Assembly (NCBI RefSeq): GCF_011761265.1
Contig: NZ_JAAOZB010000001.1
Coordinates: 186,001 to 250,000, forward strand
From: Microbacterium halimionae
Lineage (GTDB): Bacteria; Actinomycetota; Actinomycetes; Actinomycetales; Microbacteriaceae
Length of the DNA stretch: 64,000 nucleotides
Direction: 5' to 3'
Position 1 is the stretch's first letter, and every line of letters begins with the position of its first letter. Position numbers and translations under genes: made by a program. Below are positions 35,446-44,125 of this stretch, piece by piece. Below the pieces are notes generated by a model. The model did not search any database, had not been told where the DNA came from, and saw nothing but the letters and a program-made list of their open reading frames with translations.

Positions 35446-36293
35446 GCGAAGTCACTTCTCCTCTCACGGTGGGAGTGACCGGAAGTTCGGGCAAGCTCGG
35501 GCGTGCAACCGTGGCGCGGCTTCGTGGCGCAGGGCACGAAGTCATCGGTTTCGATCTCGCAGGTTCGCCCGGACCCGGCTTCACTCGCGTGGACCTCGCA
35601 GACTACGGGCAAACACTGGACGCGTTGTTGGGAGTCACTGCTCGACATGGGGGCGTTGACGCGCTTGTGCACCTTGCGGCGATTCCCGTCAACGGTCTCG
35701 TGCCTGACGTCACAACGTTCACGAGCAATGTGACGGCCACCTTTCACACATTTTTCGCCGCCCACCGAGTGGGCATTCGCAAGATCGTGTACGCCTCCAG
35801 CATCACGGCGATGGGCTTTCCGTTCGACGAAGCGCCACCGTCTCTCCCGGTCGATGAGACTTTCACTCGCGCGCACAATACTTACGGGCTTGGGAAAGTC
35901 GCAGAAGAAGCGATTGCGGCTCAGCTTGTCGGCTGGGCCGGCGACGCGTCGATTACCGCGCTGCGTTTCACGAACGTCGTCGACGAATCGGAGTACGACA
36001 CGTTCGCTCGCGCCGACGATGTGACCTATCGACGTGACCTCCTTGGCAGCTGGATCGATGCGCGCGATGGCGCCGAGGCTGTCGCTCTCGCTCTCGAAAA
36101 GGCGCAACCGGGCTTCGACGCCTTCAACGTCGCGGCGCCGGAATCCGGCCTGCGAATTCCCTCTCGGGAACTCGCCGAAACCTGGTTTCCCGGCACTCCG
36201 TTGGCTGAAGATCTCGGTCGATTCGAATCGCTCATGTCGACACGAAAGATCCAGGAGCTCTGGGGCTTTCGAGCGCAACATGACTGGCGTTGA
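35442..36293 (+). CDS. NAD-dependent epimerase/dehydratase family protein (uronate-dehydrogenase-like)
   Basis: This 283-aa extended SDR has the cofactor motif VTGSSGKLGRATV and the catalytic pair in HNTYGLGKVAEE (YxxxK). The moderate length and C-terminal RDLLGSWIDARDGAEAVALAL resemble uronate/hexose 1-dehydrogenases more than nucleotide-sugar epimerases. It may oxidise a free sugar to its lactone. In this operon apiose, rhamnose or arabinose are candidate substrates, and it is a second candidate for the missing apiose dehydrogenase (inference). Confidence 0.85.
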   Translation: MSEVTSPLTVGVTGSSGKLGRATVARLRGAGHEVIGFDLAGSPGPGFTRVDLADYGQTLDALLGVTARHGGVDALVHLAAIPVNGLVPDVTTFTSNVTATFHTFFAAHRVGIRKIVYASSITAMGFPFDEAPPSLPVDETFTRAHNTYGLGKVAEEAIAAQLVGWAGDASITALRFTNVVDESEYDTFARADDVTYRRDLLGSWIDARDGAEAVALALEKAQPGFDAFNVAAPESGLRIPSRELAETWFPGTPLAEDLGRFESLMSTRKIQELWGFRAQHDWR

Positions 36294-36367
36294 CGCCGTT
36301 CAGCTCTTCCTCTTTTCCACTACCGACGTGTGCATCGCGACGTCGTGAATATTCCAAGGAGTGTCCA

Positions 36368-38971
36368 ATGATGGTCACCGTCTCCGCCCCCCGCATCGAA
36401 CACCACCGCGATCCGCTCGGTATCGGAGAGTCGCGACCGCGCCTTTCTTGGACCATCACCGATGCGCCAACCGGTTGGGTGCAAGAGTCGTATGCGATCG
36501 AGCTGACCGACGGCGAGGGTCGCACTGAACGCATCGAGGTCACCAGCGGCGACCAAGTACTCGCGCCGTGGCCTACCGTCGCGCTCGAGTCGCGCCAGCG
36601 GGTAGCTGTGCAGATCCGAGTGAAAGGTACCGACGGCGAGTGGTCGGATGCCTCGGTTCCCACGGCCGTCGAAACCGGGCTTCTCATGCCATCTGACTGG
36701 CAAGCGAAGCCGGTCGGCGCGCCCTGGCCCGAAGACGCCGACTCGGATGACCGCAGACCACCGCTGGTCCGGCGCGAGTTCGTGGCCGGTGACGGCCTCG
36801 TTCGGGCGCGTCTCTACGCGAGTGCTCATGGGTTGTATGAAGCAGAAATCAACGGTGCCCGCGTCGGCCTCGACGCGCTTTCACCGGGATGGAGTGTGTA
36901 CCGGAAGCGACTGCGCTACTACACGTACGACGTTACTGATCTGATTCAATCCGGCACGAATGCCATCGGCGCCTGGCTCGGCGATGGCTGGTACCGCGGC
37001 AGATTGGGTTGGCGCGGCGGGTTCCGGAACCTCTTCGGAAGCGACCTTTCATTCATCGGCCAATTGGAACTCATCTACGCTGACGGACGCCGCGAAACGA
37101 TCGCAACCGACGACACATGGGTTGCGCACGAAAGCCCGATCGTTCGCACTGGTATCTATGACGGCGAAGACTACGACGCCCGTGCCGAGCATCTCGGGTG
37201 GTCGCGTGCTGGTTTTGACGACGCTGGTTGGCAACCCGTCGCGGTTTCCGAACGCGACCCGGCGACGCTGGTTGCACCGACCGCACCCCCCGTGCGGTGC
37301 ACTCAAGAGGTACAGCCGATTGCTGTGCTGATCTCTCCCACGGGTGCCCACATTCTCGACTTCGGCCAAAACGTTGTCGGGCGGGTACGAATTCGGGTGA
37401 CAGGGCCAGCGGGCGCGAAAGTGCGCATTCGCACATCTGAAGTGCTCCAGGACGGCGATATCTACACGCGCCCACTTCGTGAGGCGCGCTCGACAGACAA
37501 CTACATCCTCGCCGGTCGCGCCGAAGGTGAAGAATGGGAACCGCGCTTCACCTTCCACGGTTTCCGCTATGTCGAAATCGATGGCTGGCCCGGAGATCTC
37601 GCTGCTTCGGTCGCCAACGGCGACCTCGTCGCGCGGGTTTACCACACAGATCTCGAGCGCACCGGGTGGTTCGACTCCTCTGACGCCCGCGTCAATCAAT
37701 TGCACGAAAACATCGTGTGGGGCATGCGCGGAAATTTCGTTGACCTGCCCACTGACTGCCCGCAGCGCGATGAACGCGTGGGCTGGACGGGTGACATCCA
37801 GGTGTTCGGCCCGACGGCATCCTTCCTCTACGACGTGTCGGGAATGCTCGGGGGGTGGCTGCGCGATGTCGCGACCGAGCAGCTCCCTGATGGCACGATC
37901 CCTTGGTACGTGCCGGTCATTCCTGCGCACGAAATGTGGACGCCGATCAAACCGGGCGCCGCGTGGGGGGACGTCGCAACATTCTTGCCGTGGACGCTGT
38001 ATGAGAGGTTCGGTGACCGCGGCATTGTGGCGGCTCAGTTCGATAGCGCGAAGCGCTGGGTCGATCTTGTGGAAAGCCTCGCCGGCCCCGATCGCCTCTG
38101 GAACGAAGGCTTCCAGCTCGGCGACTGGCTAGACCCTGCTGCACCCCCGCAAGATCCAGCCGATGCTCGCACCGATCGCTACCTCGTGGCGACTGCCTAC
38201 TTTGCACGGTCGGCACGGCTACTTTCGCATATGGCAGCGGTCCTCGATCGCACGGAGGATGCCGAGCGATACGCGGCGTTGGCCGACGAAGTGTCTGCTG
38301 CTTTCGTTCGGGCTTACGTGTCGCCCGACGGGCGGATGACAAGTGACGCACAAACCGCCTACGCACTCGCGCTGAAATTCGAACTTCTCAGCGACCCGGC
38401 ACAGCGCGCGGCCGCGGGCTCTCGCCTGTCTGATCTCGTTCACGAAGCTGGCAACCGGATAGCAACCGGATTTGTTGGTACCCCGCTCCTGCCAGATGCC
38501 CTCACGATGAGCGGCCACCGCGACACGGCATACGATCTTCTCCTCGAAGAGGAATGCCCTTCGTGGCTTTACCAGATCAACATGGGCGCGACCACGATCT
38601 GGGAGCGTTGGGATGCCATGCTGCCGGACGGCACCGTCCATCCGGGCACAATGACGTCGTTCAATCACTATGCGCTCGGCGCCGTCGGCGACTGGTTGCA
38701 CCGCGAAGTCGCGGGGCTTTCTGCGGTTGAGCCCGGCTACCGTACTATCCGTTTCGCGCCGCGCCCCGGTGGGGGCTTTACCTACGCCGCCGCGACGCAC
38801 ACGACCCCATACGGTGAAACAAGCATCGAGTGGGAGCTTGAATTCAACCAGCTACGCGTGCGCGTGAGCGTGCCGGTAGGAACACATGCGGTGCTCGATC
38901 TGGTGGGTCAAGAGCCCGAGACCGTCGGCCACGGTGAGCACGAACGCGTTGTAGCGATCGAGGGAGCATGA
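36368..38971 (+). CDS. Alpha-L-rhamnosidase, GH78 (copy 2)
   Basis: This 867-aa GH78 enzyme is a clear paralog of the one at 12113: the catalytic stretch NIVWGMRGNFVDLPTDCPQRDER is nearly the same. Domain order is N-terminal sandwiches (INGARVGLDALSPGWSVYRKR), an (alpha/alpha)6 barrel and a C-terminal sandwich. The start is ATG 36368, directed by AAGGAG at 36356-36361; the frame is open further upstream without a good site. No signal peptide, so imported rhamnosides would be the substrate. It is encoded with GH127 and the transporter. Confidence 0.93.
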   Translation: MMVTVSAPRIEHHRDPLGIGESRPRLSWTITDAPTGWVQESYAIELTDGEGRTERIEVTSGDQVLAPWPTVALESRQRVAVQIRVKGTDGEWSDASVPTAVETGLLMPSDWQAKPVGAPWPEDADSDDRRPPLVRREFVAGDGLVRARLYASAHGLYEAEINGARVGLDALSPGWSVYRKRLRYYTYDVTDLIQSGTNAIGAWLGDGWYRGRLGWRGGFRNLFGSDLSFIGQLELIYADGRRETIATDDTWVAHESPIVRTGIYDGEDYDARAEHLGWSRAGFDDAGWQPVAVSERDPATLVAPTAPPVRCTQEVQPIAVLISPTGAHILDFGQNVVGRVRIRVTGPAGAKVRIRTSEVLQDGDIYTRPLREARSTDNYILAGRAEGEEWEPRFTFHGFRYVEIDGWPGDLAASVANGDLVARVYHTDLERTGWFDSSDARVNQLHENIVWGMRGNFVDLPTDCPQRDERVGWTGDIQVFGPTASFLYDVSGMLGGWLRDVATEQLPDGTIPWYVPVIPAHEMWTPIKPGAAWGDVATFLPWTLYERFGDRGIVAAQFDSAKRWVDLVESLAGPDRLWNEGFQLGDWLDPAAPPQDPADARTDRYLVATAYFARSARLLSHMAAVLDRTEDAERYAALADEVSAAFVRAYVSPDGRMTSDAQTAYALALKFELLSDPAQRAAAGSRLSDLVHEAGNRIATGFVGTPLLPDALTMSGHRDTAYDLLLEEECPSWLYQINMGATTIWERWDAMLPDGTVHPGTMTSFNHYALGAVGDWLHREVAGLSAVEPGYRTIRFAPRPGGGFTYAAATHTTPYGETSIEWELEFNQLRVRVSVPVGTHAVLDLVGQEPETVGHGEHERVVAIEGA

Positions 38972-39639
38972 TGATAAAACCGGTACGCATCGCATTTATT
39001 CACACCGGAGCTGTCGTGATAGCTCCGGTTATCGAACGGGCAGGGCGCGCCCTCCCCGACGCAACGTTCATCAACTATCTCGACGACCGCATCGTGGCCG
39101 ACCTGCGCGATGACGCCCGCGCTGAGTCCGTTCCACTCCGGGTGAATGATCTTGTGCAGGCCGCCAAGCGAGCCGGTGCCGAGTACGTCGTGCTCACATG
39201 CTCGTCAATATCTGAGCTCGCAGCGCCGCTGACGGCAGAGGCTGGCATTCCTGTGCTTCGAATCGATGAGGCGATGGCCGATAAAGCCGTCGCGAGCGGC
39301 CAGCGCATTACCGTGCTCGCCACTCTTGCGACCACGTGCGAACCGACCGTCAGACTGTTGCGTGAGCGCGCAGCGCTCACCGGCGCCGCTCCCACGATCT
39401 CGTCGGAGGTCATCGACGGCGCGTTCGCCGCAGTGGCATCGGGCGATCGGGCAACACACGATGAGCTCGTGGCATCCGCTGTCGACCGCGTCGCCGCTCA
39501 CTCAGATGTTGTCGTACTGGCACAGGCTTCGATGGCCTCTGCTGCTGCCTCCGCTCGCACAGCAGTGCCGGTGCTCACAAGCATCGAGGCGGGCATCGAG
39601 CGCCTGCGTTCCACAGTGTCGGAAGAGGGCACATCATGA
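38968..39639 (+). CDS. Asp/Glu-racemase-fold protein, substrate unknown
   Basis: This 223-aa protein belongs to the Asp/Glu/hydantoin racemase superfamily. It has the two cysteines expected of a two-base racemase, in VVLTCSSISE and LATTCEPTVR, one in each lobe. The superfamily includes amino-acid racemases, hydantoin racemase and arylmalonate/maleate enzymes. None of these fits a sugar operon obviously; a sugar acid or branched hydroxy acid racemase/isomerase is a guess. It overlaps both the GH78 and GH127 genes, so it belongs to the pathway. Confidence 0.75.
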   Translation: MMIKPVRIAFIHTGAVVIAPVIERAGRALPDATFINYLDDRIVADLRDDARAESVPLRVNDLVQAAKRAGAEYVVLTCSSISELAAPLTAEAGIPVLRIDEAMADKAVASGQRITVLATLATTCEPTVRLLRERAALTGAAPTISSEVIDGAFAAVASGDRATHDELVASAVDRVAAHSDVVVLAQASMASAAASARTAVPVLTSIEAGIERLRSTVSEEGTS

Positions 39640-41597
39640 CGACGTTAACGCCGCTTCGAGCGCGCGATGCCCGGTGGTCCTCGGGGTTTTGGGGCGACAT
39701 TACCCGCCGCACACGTGAGATCACAGTTCCCTCGATGGGCGCAATGCTCAGCGACCCCGATGTGAGCCCAGGGCTGACAAACTTCCTCGTGGCCGCGGGC
39801 ATGGAAGAGGGCACTCACACCGGGCCGCCGTTTATGGATGGCGACTTTTACAAGTGGCTCGAATCCGCCATTTCCGAGCTCGAGGTAAACCCCGCCCCCG
39901 AAGCCCTCACCCGCATCGAGATGCTCGCGCAGCTCATCGCGTCGGTGCAGCGCGAAGACGGCTATGTGCACACGCCCACCGCGATTGCGACCCGCAACAA
40001 CGAAGATGTCGTGGCACTTGCCGACAGGTTCAATTTCGAGACTTATAACCTCGGCCACCTCATTACGACGGGGGTCCGCCACTTCGAAGTAACGGGAAGC
40101 ACGACGCTGCTCGACGTTGCCAAGGGTGCAGCGCGCTTTCTCGAAATGCTCGCGACGACGAAACCGCGTGAACTCGCGCGGAGCGCCATCTGCCCCTCGC
40201 ACTATATGGCTGTCATCGAGTTGTACCGTGCCACCGGCGACGAGCAGTATCTGCGGCTCGCCGAAGCATTCCTCACCGTGCGCGACGAGTTCGATGAGGG
40301 CGGCGACGACAATCAAGATCGCCTGCCCGTGCGCGAGCAAAAGGTCGTCGCCGGGCATGCGGTACGCGCCAATTATCTGTATGCCGGTCTCGCCGACCTC
40401 GTAGCTGAAACCGGCGATGGCGAGCTTCACGACGTACTCGATTCGCTCTGGCGCGACGTCGTCGACACCAAGCTCTATGTCACCGGCGGATGCGGCGCAC
40501 TCTACGACGGCGCATCACCAGACGGCGCCCCCCAACAAGAACAGATCAGCCGCGTACACCAGGCATACGGCCGGGCGTTCCAGCTGCCGCACACAACAGC
40601 GCACAACGAGTCATGCGCCAATATCGGCATGATCTTCTGGAGCGAGCGGATGCTGGCGCTCACTCCCGACGCCCGCTACGCCGACGTGATCGAGCTAGTT
40701 TCTTTCAACGCACTGTTGGCGAGCATCAACCTCGCAGGCGACGCCTACTTCTATACGAATCCGCTCCGCCAGGTGCGAGATCTTCCTTTCGAGCTCCGGC
40801 GCGCCGGCGACACCGCCCTTCATCCGGTTCCCGCGCCGCCGCCGTCCGACGAGCGGCTGCGAGAAAAGTACCTCAGTTGCTTTTGCTGTCCCCCAAATAT
40901 CGCCCGCACCCTCGCCCGCTTCCACGAGCGCGCAGCGTCGGTGTCAGCAGACAGCATCTATGTGCACCAGTACGGTGGCAGCAGTATTCGGGCCGAGCTT
41001 TCAGACGGGAGGATGCTGGCGCTCTCCGAGGAGTCCGACTACCCGTGGGACGGGCGAATTGAGTTCACCGTCTCGGCGGCGGCCGGGATCGTTCCACTCC
41101 AGCTGCGAATCCCCGGGTGGTCGCGTGGCGCGTCTCTTGAGGTCAATGGCGAAGCCGTCACCGTGACCGACCCCGGCACATACGCACGCATCGAGCGGGA
41201 ATGGTCTGAGGGCGACAAGATCGTCCTCAATCTTCCGATGCCGGTACGGATGATTCGCGGTCATCGTCTCGCCGAAGAACTGACGAACCAGGTCACCGTG
41301 CAGCGGGGTCCGGTCGTGTATTGCCTAGAAAGCCCAGAGCTCGATTCGTCGATACTGCTTGAACAGATAGCCCTTCGTCGGGGCGCGGCACTTGTGCCGG
41401 TAGACACCGACATCGCTGGGCACCGGGTGGTGGCGATTGAGGCAGACGCGGTGGTGCTACCGGCGGTCGACGATCGGCTCTACAGCGATCTTGATGATGC
41501 ACCGGTGGGCGCGGCATCCGTGCGGTTGATCCCCTACTACGCGTGGGGAAACCGCGGGCCGTCCGAAATGTCGGTGTGGCTGCCGGTGGTGTGGTGA
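39636..41597 (+). CDS. Glycoside hydrolase family 127 (DUF1680)
   Basis: This 653-aa (alpha/alpha)6 enzyme has the zinc-cysteine catalytic centre of GH127: HNESCANIG near residue 328 supplies Glu and Cys, and LSCFCCPPN near 415 supplies the CxCC ligands and nucleophile. The spacing matches the beta-L-arabinofuranosidase HypBA1. GH127 cleaves beta-L-arabinofuranosides, and an aceric-acid hydrolase of rhamnogalacturonan II also belongs to the family. The length is as expected, without a signal peptide. It is co-transcribed with GH78 and the RuBisCO-like gene. Confidence 0.92.
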   Translation: MTTLTPLRARDARWSSGFWGDITRRTREITVPSMGAMLSDPDVSPGLTNFLVAAGMEEGTHTGPPFMDGDFYKWLESAISELEVNPAPEALTRIEMLAQLIASVQREDGYVHTPTAIATRNNEDVVALADRFNFETYNLGHLITTGVRHFEVTGSTTLLDVAKGAARFLEMLATTKPRELARSAICPSHYMAVIELYRATGDEQYLRLAEAFLTVRDEFDEGGDDNQDRLPVREQKVVAGHAVRANYLYAGLADLVAETGDGELHDVLDSLWRDVVDTKLYVTGGCGALYDGASPDGAPQQEQISRVHQAYGRAFQLPHTTAHNESCANIGMIFWSERMLALTPDARYADVIELVSFNALLASINLAGDAYFYTNPLRQVRDLPFELRRAGDTALHPVPAPPPSDERLREKYLSCFCCPPNIARTLARFHERAASVSADSIYVHQYGGSSIRAELSDGRMLALSEESDYPWDGRIEFTVSAAAGIVPLQLRIPGWSRGASLEVNGEAVTVTDPGTYARIEREWSEGDKIVLNLPMPVRMIRGHRLAEELTNQVTVQRGPVVYCLESPELDSSILLEQIALRRGAALVPVDTDIAGHRVVAIEADAVVLPAVDDRLYSDLDDAPVGAASVRLIPYYAWGNRGPSEMSVWLPVVW

Positions 41598-41598
41598 C

Positions 41599-42855
41599 AT
41601 GACCGATAGCTCTGTGTTCGCAACCTACGAAATCGAGACGTCGCTGCCGCTCCAGTACGCGGCAGAAGTCCTCGCCGGCGAGCAGTCCACGGGAACCTTC
41701 GTGCGAGTCGAGCGTGAGTCCGACGAGGTACGCGCTCGTTTCGCCGCTCAGGTCGAACGCCTCGAGGAGGTACCGCTCACGGGGGCGTCGGCTCTTCCCG
41801 GCGCGATTGGCGATCCCGCCGAGCGTCGACGCGCGCGTGTCACTCTGCGTTTTCCGCTCGACAACTTTGGCCCATCGATCCCGAATCTTCTTGCCGCAGT
41901 TGCCGGCAACCTGTTCGAGATCAAAGAGCTCGCCGCGATCAAGCTCGTCGACCTCGAACTGCCATCCGCGTTTGCTGAACGCTACGCGGGGCCGCAGTTC
42001 GGCGTCGCTGGCACACGGCGCCTGATGTCGCGTCCTGACGGGACGATGATCGGCACCATCATCAAGCCGAGCATTGGACTTGCACCGCACGAGCTCGCCG
42101 AGGTCGTGAGCGAGCTTGCGACAGCCGGCATCGACTTCATCAAAGACGACGAGCTTCAGGGCAACGGCCCCACGGCACCACTCGCCGAGCGCGTCAAAGC
42201 TGTCATGCCGGTACTCGAGCGGCATGCGGATCAGACGGGCGTGAAGCCCATGTATGCGTTCAACATCACGGATGACATCGATCGGCTAGAAGCCAATCAC
42301 GACCTCGTTGTTGCCGCCGGCGGCACATGCATCATGGTCTGCATCAACATGGTCGGGCTTTCCGGCATGGAGTACATTCGGCGGCGAGCGCAGGTTCCGA
42401 TTCACGGACACCGAGCGATGTTCGGGTCGATCTCGCGCTCCGATCAGCTCGGTATCGGCTTTGCCGCGTGGCAAAAACTCGCACGGCTTTCGGGCGCTGA
42501 TCATTTGCACACCAACGGAATCTCGAACAAGTTCTATGAATCAGATGCCGAAGTGCTCGCAGCGATCGAAGCCGTTCGCACACCTCTTCTTGGGTTAACA
42601 CCGACGGTCCCCGTGCTCTCATCTGGGCAGTGGGGCGGGCTCGCGCATGCCACCCACGACGCAGTGGGTTCGACAGACTTACTCGTGCTCGCAGGCGGCG
42701 GAATCCACGGACATCCCGATGGTGCCGAGGCCGGCGTCCGCAGTATGCGCGATGCGTGGGCATCAGCCGCCCGCGGCGAGACCGTCGGAGATGCGCTGAG
42801 GTCCTCGCCCGCGCTTCGTCGCGCTGTCGAGCAGTTCGGGCCCGCGCGTGAGTAA
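41599..42855 (+). CDS. oiaT: RuBisCO-like protein, probable 3-oxo-isoapionate-4-phosphate transcarboxylase/hydrolase
   Basis: This 418-aa protein has the RuBisCO large-chain fold. The carbamylated Lys and metal ligands are kept in FIKDDE (Lys182, Asp184, Glu185), as is Lys156 in TIIKPSIGL. The second active-site lysine of true RuBisCO (KPK) is Ser158 here, so it is not a CO2-fixing enzyme. RuBisCO-like proteins next to DUF1537 kinases act in D-apiose catabolism: OiaT gives 3-phosphoglycerate plus glycolate, OiaX decarboxylates. The following glycolate-dehydrogenase-like gene favours OiaT. The choice between OiaT and OiaX is inference. Confidence 0.7.
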   Translation: MTDSSVFATYEIETSLPLQYAAEVLAGEQSTGTFVRVERESDEVRARFAAQVERLEEVPLTGASALPGAIGDPAERRRARVTLRFPLDNFGPSIPNLLAAVAGNLFEIKELAAIKLVDLELPSAFAERYAGPQFGVAGTRRLMSRPDGTMIGTIIKPSIGLAPHELAEVVSELATAGIDFIKDDELQGNGPTAPLAERVKAVMPVLERHADQTGVKPMYAFNITDDIDRLEANHDLVVAAGGTCIMVCINMVGLSGMEYIRRRAQVPIHGHRAMFGSISRSDQLGIGFAAWQKLARLSGADHLHTNGISNKFYESDAEVLAAIEAVRTPLLGLTPTVPVLSSGQWGGLAHATHDAVGSTDLLVLAGGGIHGHPDGAEAGVRSMRDAWASAARGETVGDALRSSPALRRAVEQFGPARE

Positions 42856-44125
42856 AATTCGTGCCACGTTCTACGGCGACGACTTCACCGGAAGCGTCGA
42901 CGCGTTACTCCAGTTTGCCCGTCGCGGTTGGAGCGGGCGGCTGTTCGTGGGAATCCCTTCCGAGCGTCGACTTCGAGATGCCGCAGGCGCTTGCGACGTC
43001 GTGGGTATCGCCGGGATTGCGCGTTCGCTGTCGAATGCCGATCTCGACGCTGAAGTGCGGCCAGCTCTCACCGCGCTCGCGGCGACCGGCGCCCCCATCG
43101 TGCAATACAAAGCGTGTTCGACGGCTGACTCGTCACCTACGGTCGGCAGCATCGGGCGTGCCATCGAGATCGGTCGCGAGGTCGTCGGCGCGGGCGTTGT
43201 CCCGGTGCTTTTCGCACAGCCCGACTTTGGCCGCTTCACCGCGTTCTCCCATCACTTCGCTGCAGAACGCGGCACGGTGTATCGCCTCGATCGACAGCCG
43301 ACGATGTCGACTCATCCATCGACCCCGATGACCGAGTCCGACCTCACTCTCCACCTCAGAGCGCAGACCTCGCTGCCCGTATCCGCCCTCACTCTCACCG
43401 ACTACTCATCCAGCACCACGATCGCCGCGCACTTGCAGGATCGACCCGACCACGCTGTGGTTCTCGACGCGCTCACGAACGAACACCTCGACATGCTCGG
43501 CGTGGCCATTCGGTCCCTGCCCACGCCGGTGTTCGCGGTCGGGTCTGGCGGCCTCAGCACGGCAATCGCGGGGCACTCGAACCCCGAGGCTCCCGCCCTC
43601 CCCACAAAGACCGCCGCAACCGGGCCGGTCCTGGCGGTCTCCGGGAGTCGCTCCTCGCAGACACGGCGACAGATGGATGCCGCAGCCCACGCCGGCTGGC
43701 TCGTAATACCCATGCCGGTAGATGCCGCCACGCGCAGCGATGCCCTTGCCAAGATCGACCGCGCACTGTCGTCGGGGCGAAGTGTCGCGCTCTCCTCCGA
43801 CGACCTCACGCTGCCGACGCACGCGTCGGAAGTACTCGATCTGCTAGCCGAGACAGCCAGCGCCGTAATTGCGCACGCCGTGTCGGTGGGAGCATGCCGT
43901 CGCTTCATTGTCTGCGGCGGAGATACTTCGAGCCGTGTCACGACGCTCCTCGGCATCGACTCACTGTCGATTGTCGCGTGCCCCCGCGGCAACATCGTGT
44001 TGTTGCGCGCTCACGCACAATCGACTGCGATCGACGGAATCGAGCTGCTCCTCAAAGGCGGTCAGGTCGGTGATGTCGACCTGTTCGACGATATCCGGGC
44101 GGGGAAGAGCGAAGGAAACGCATGA
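42848..44125 (+). CDS. oiaK: DUF1537 four-carbon acid-sugar kinase family, probable 3-oxo-isoapionate kinase
   Basis: This 425-aa protein has the family N-terminal motif FYGDDFTGSVDAL and the C-terminal nucleotide motif ICGGDTSSRV. DUF1537 proteins are ATP-dependent kinases of oxidised sugar acids (OtnK, DtnK, OiaK). Next to a RuBisCO-like gene, OiaK, which makes 3-oxo-isoapionate 4-phosphate, is the best fit. The start is GTG 42848, overlapping the previous stop by eight bases. Other acid sugars remain possible if the local RuBisCO-like protein has a different substrate. Confidence 0.78.
   Translation: MSKIRATFYGDDFTGSVDALLQFARRGWSGRLFVGIPSERRLRDAAGACDVVGIAGIARSLSNADLDAEVRPALTALAATGAPIVQYKACSTADSSPTVGSIGRAIEIGREVVGAGVVPVLFAQPDFGRFTAFSHHFAAERGTVYRLDRQPTMSTHPSTPMTESDLTLHLRAQTSLPVSALTLTDYSSSTTIAAHLQDRPDHAVVLDALTNEHLDMLGVAIRSLPTPVFAVGSGGLSTAIAGHSNPEAPALPTKTAATGPVLAVSGSRSSQTRRQMDAAAHAGWLVIPMPVDAATRSDALAKIDRALSSGRSVALSSDDLTLPTHASEVLDLLAETASAVIAHAVSVGACRRFIVCGGDTSSRVTTLLGIDSLSIVACPRGNIVLLRAHAQSTAIDGIELLLKGGQVGDVDLFDDIRAGKSEGNA

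Noticed and set aside
36290..36367. Upstream extension of GH78 copy 2
   Set aside because: It overlaps the end of the previous gene and lacks a ribosome site; AAGGAG at 36356-36361 selects ATG 36368.
41599..42855. True CO2-fixing RuBisCO
   Set aside because: The KPK active-site pair is KPS, no phosphoribulokinase is nearby, and the neighbours are an acid-sugar kinase and glycosidases.
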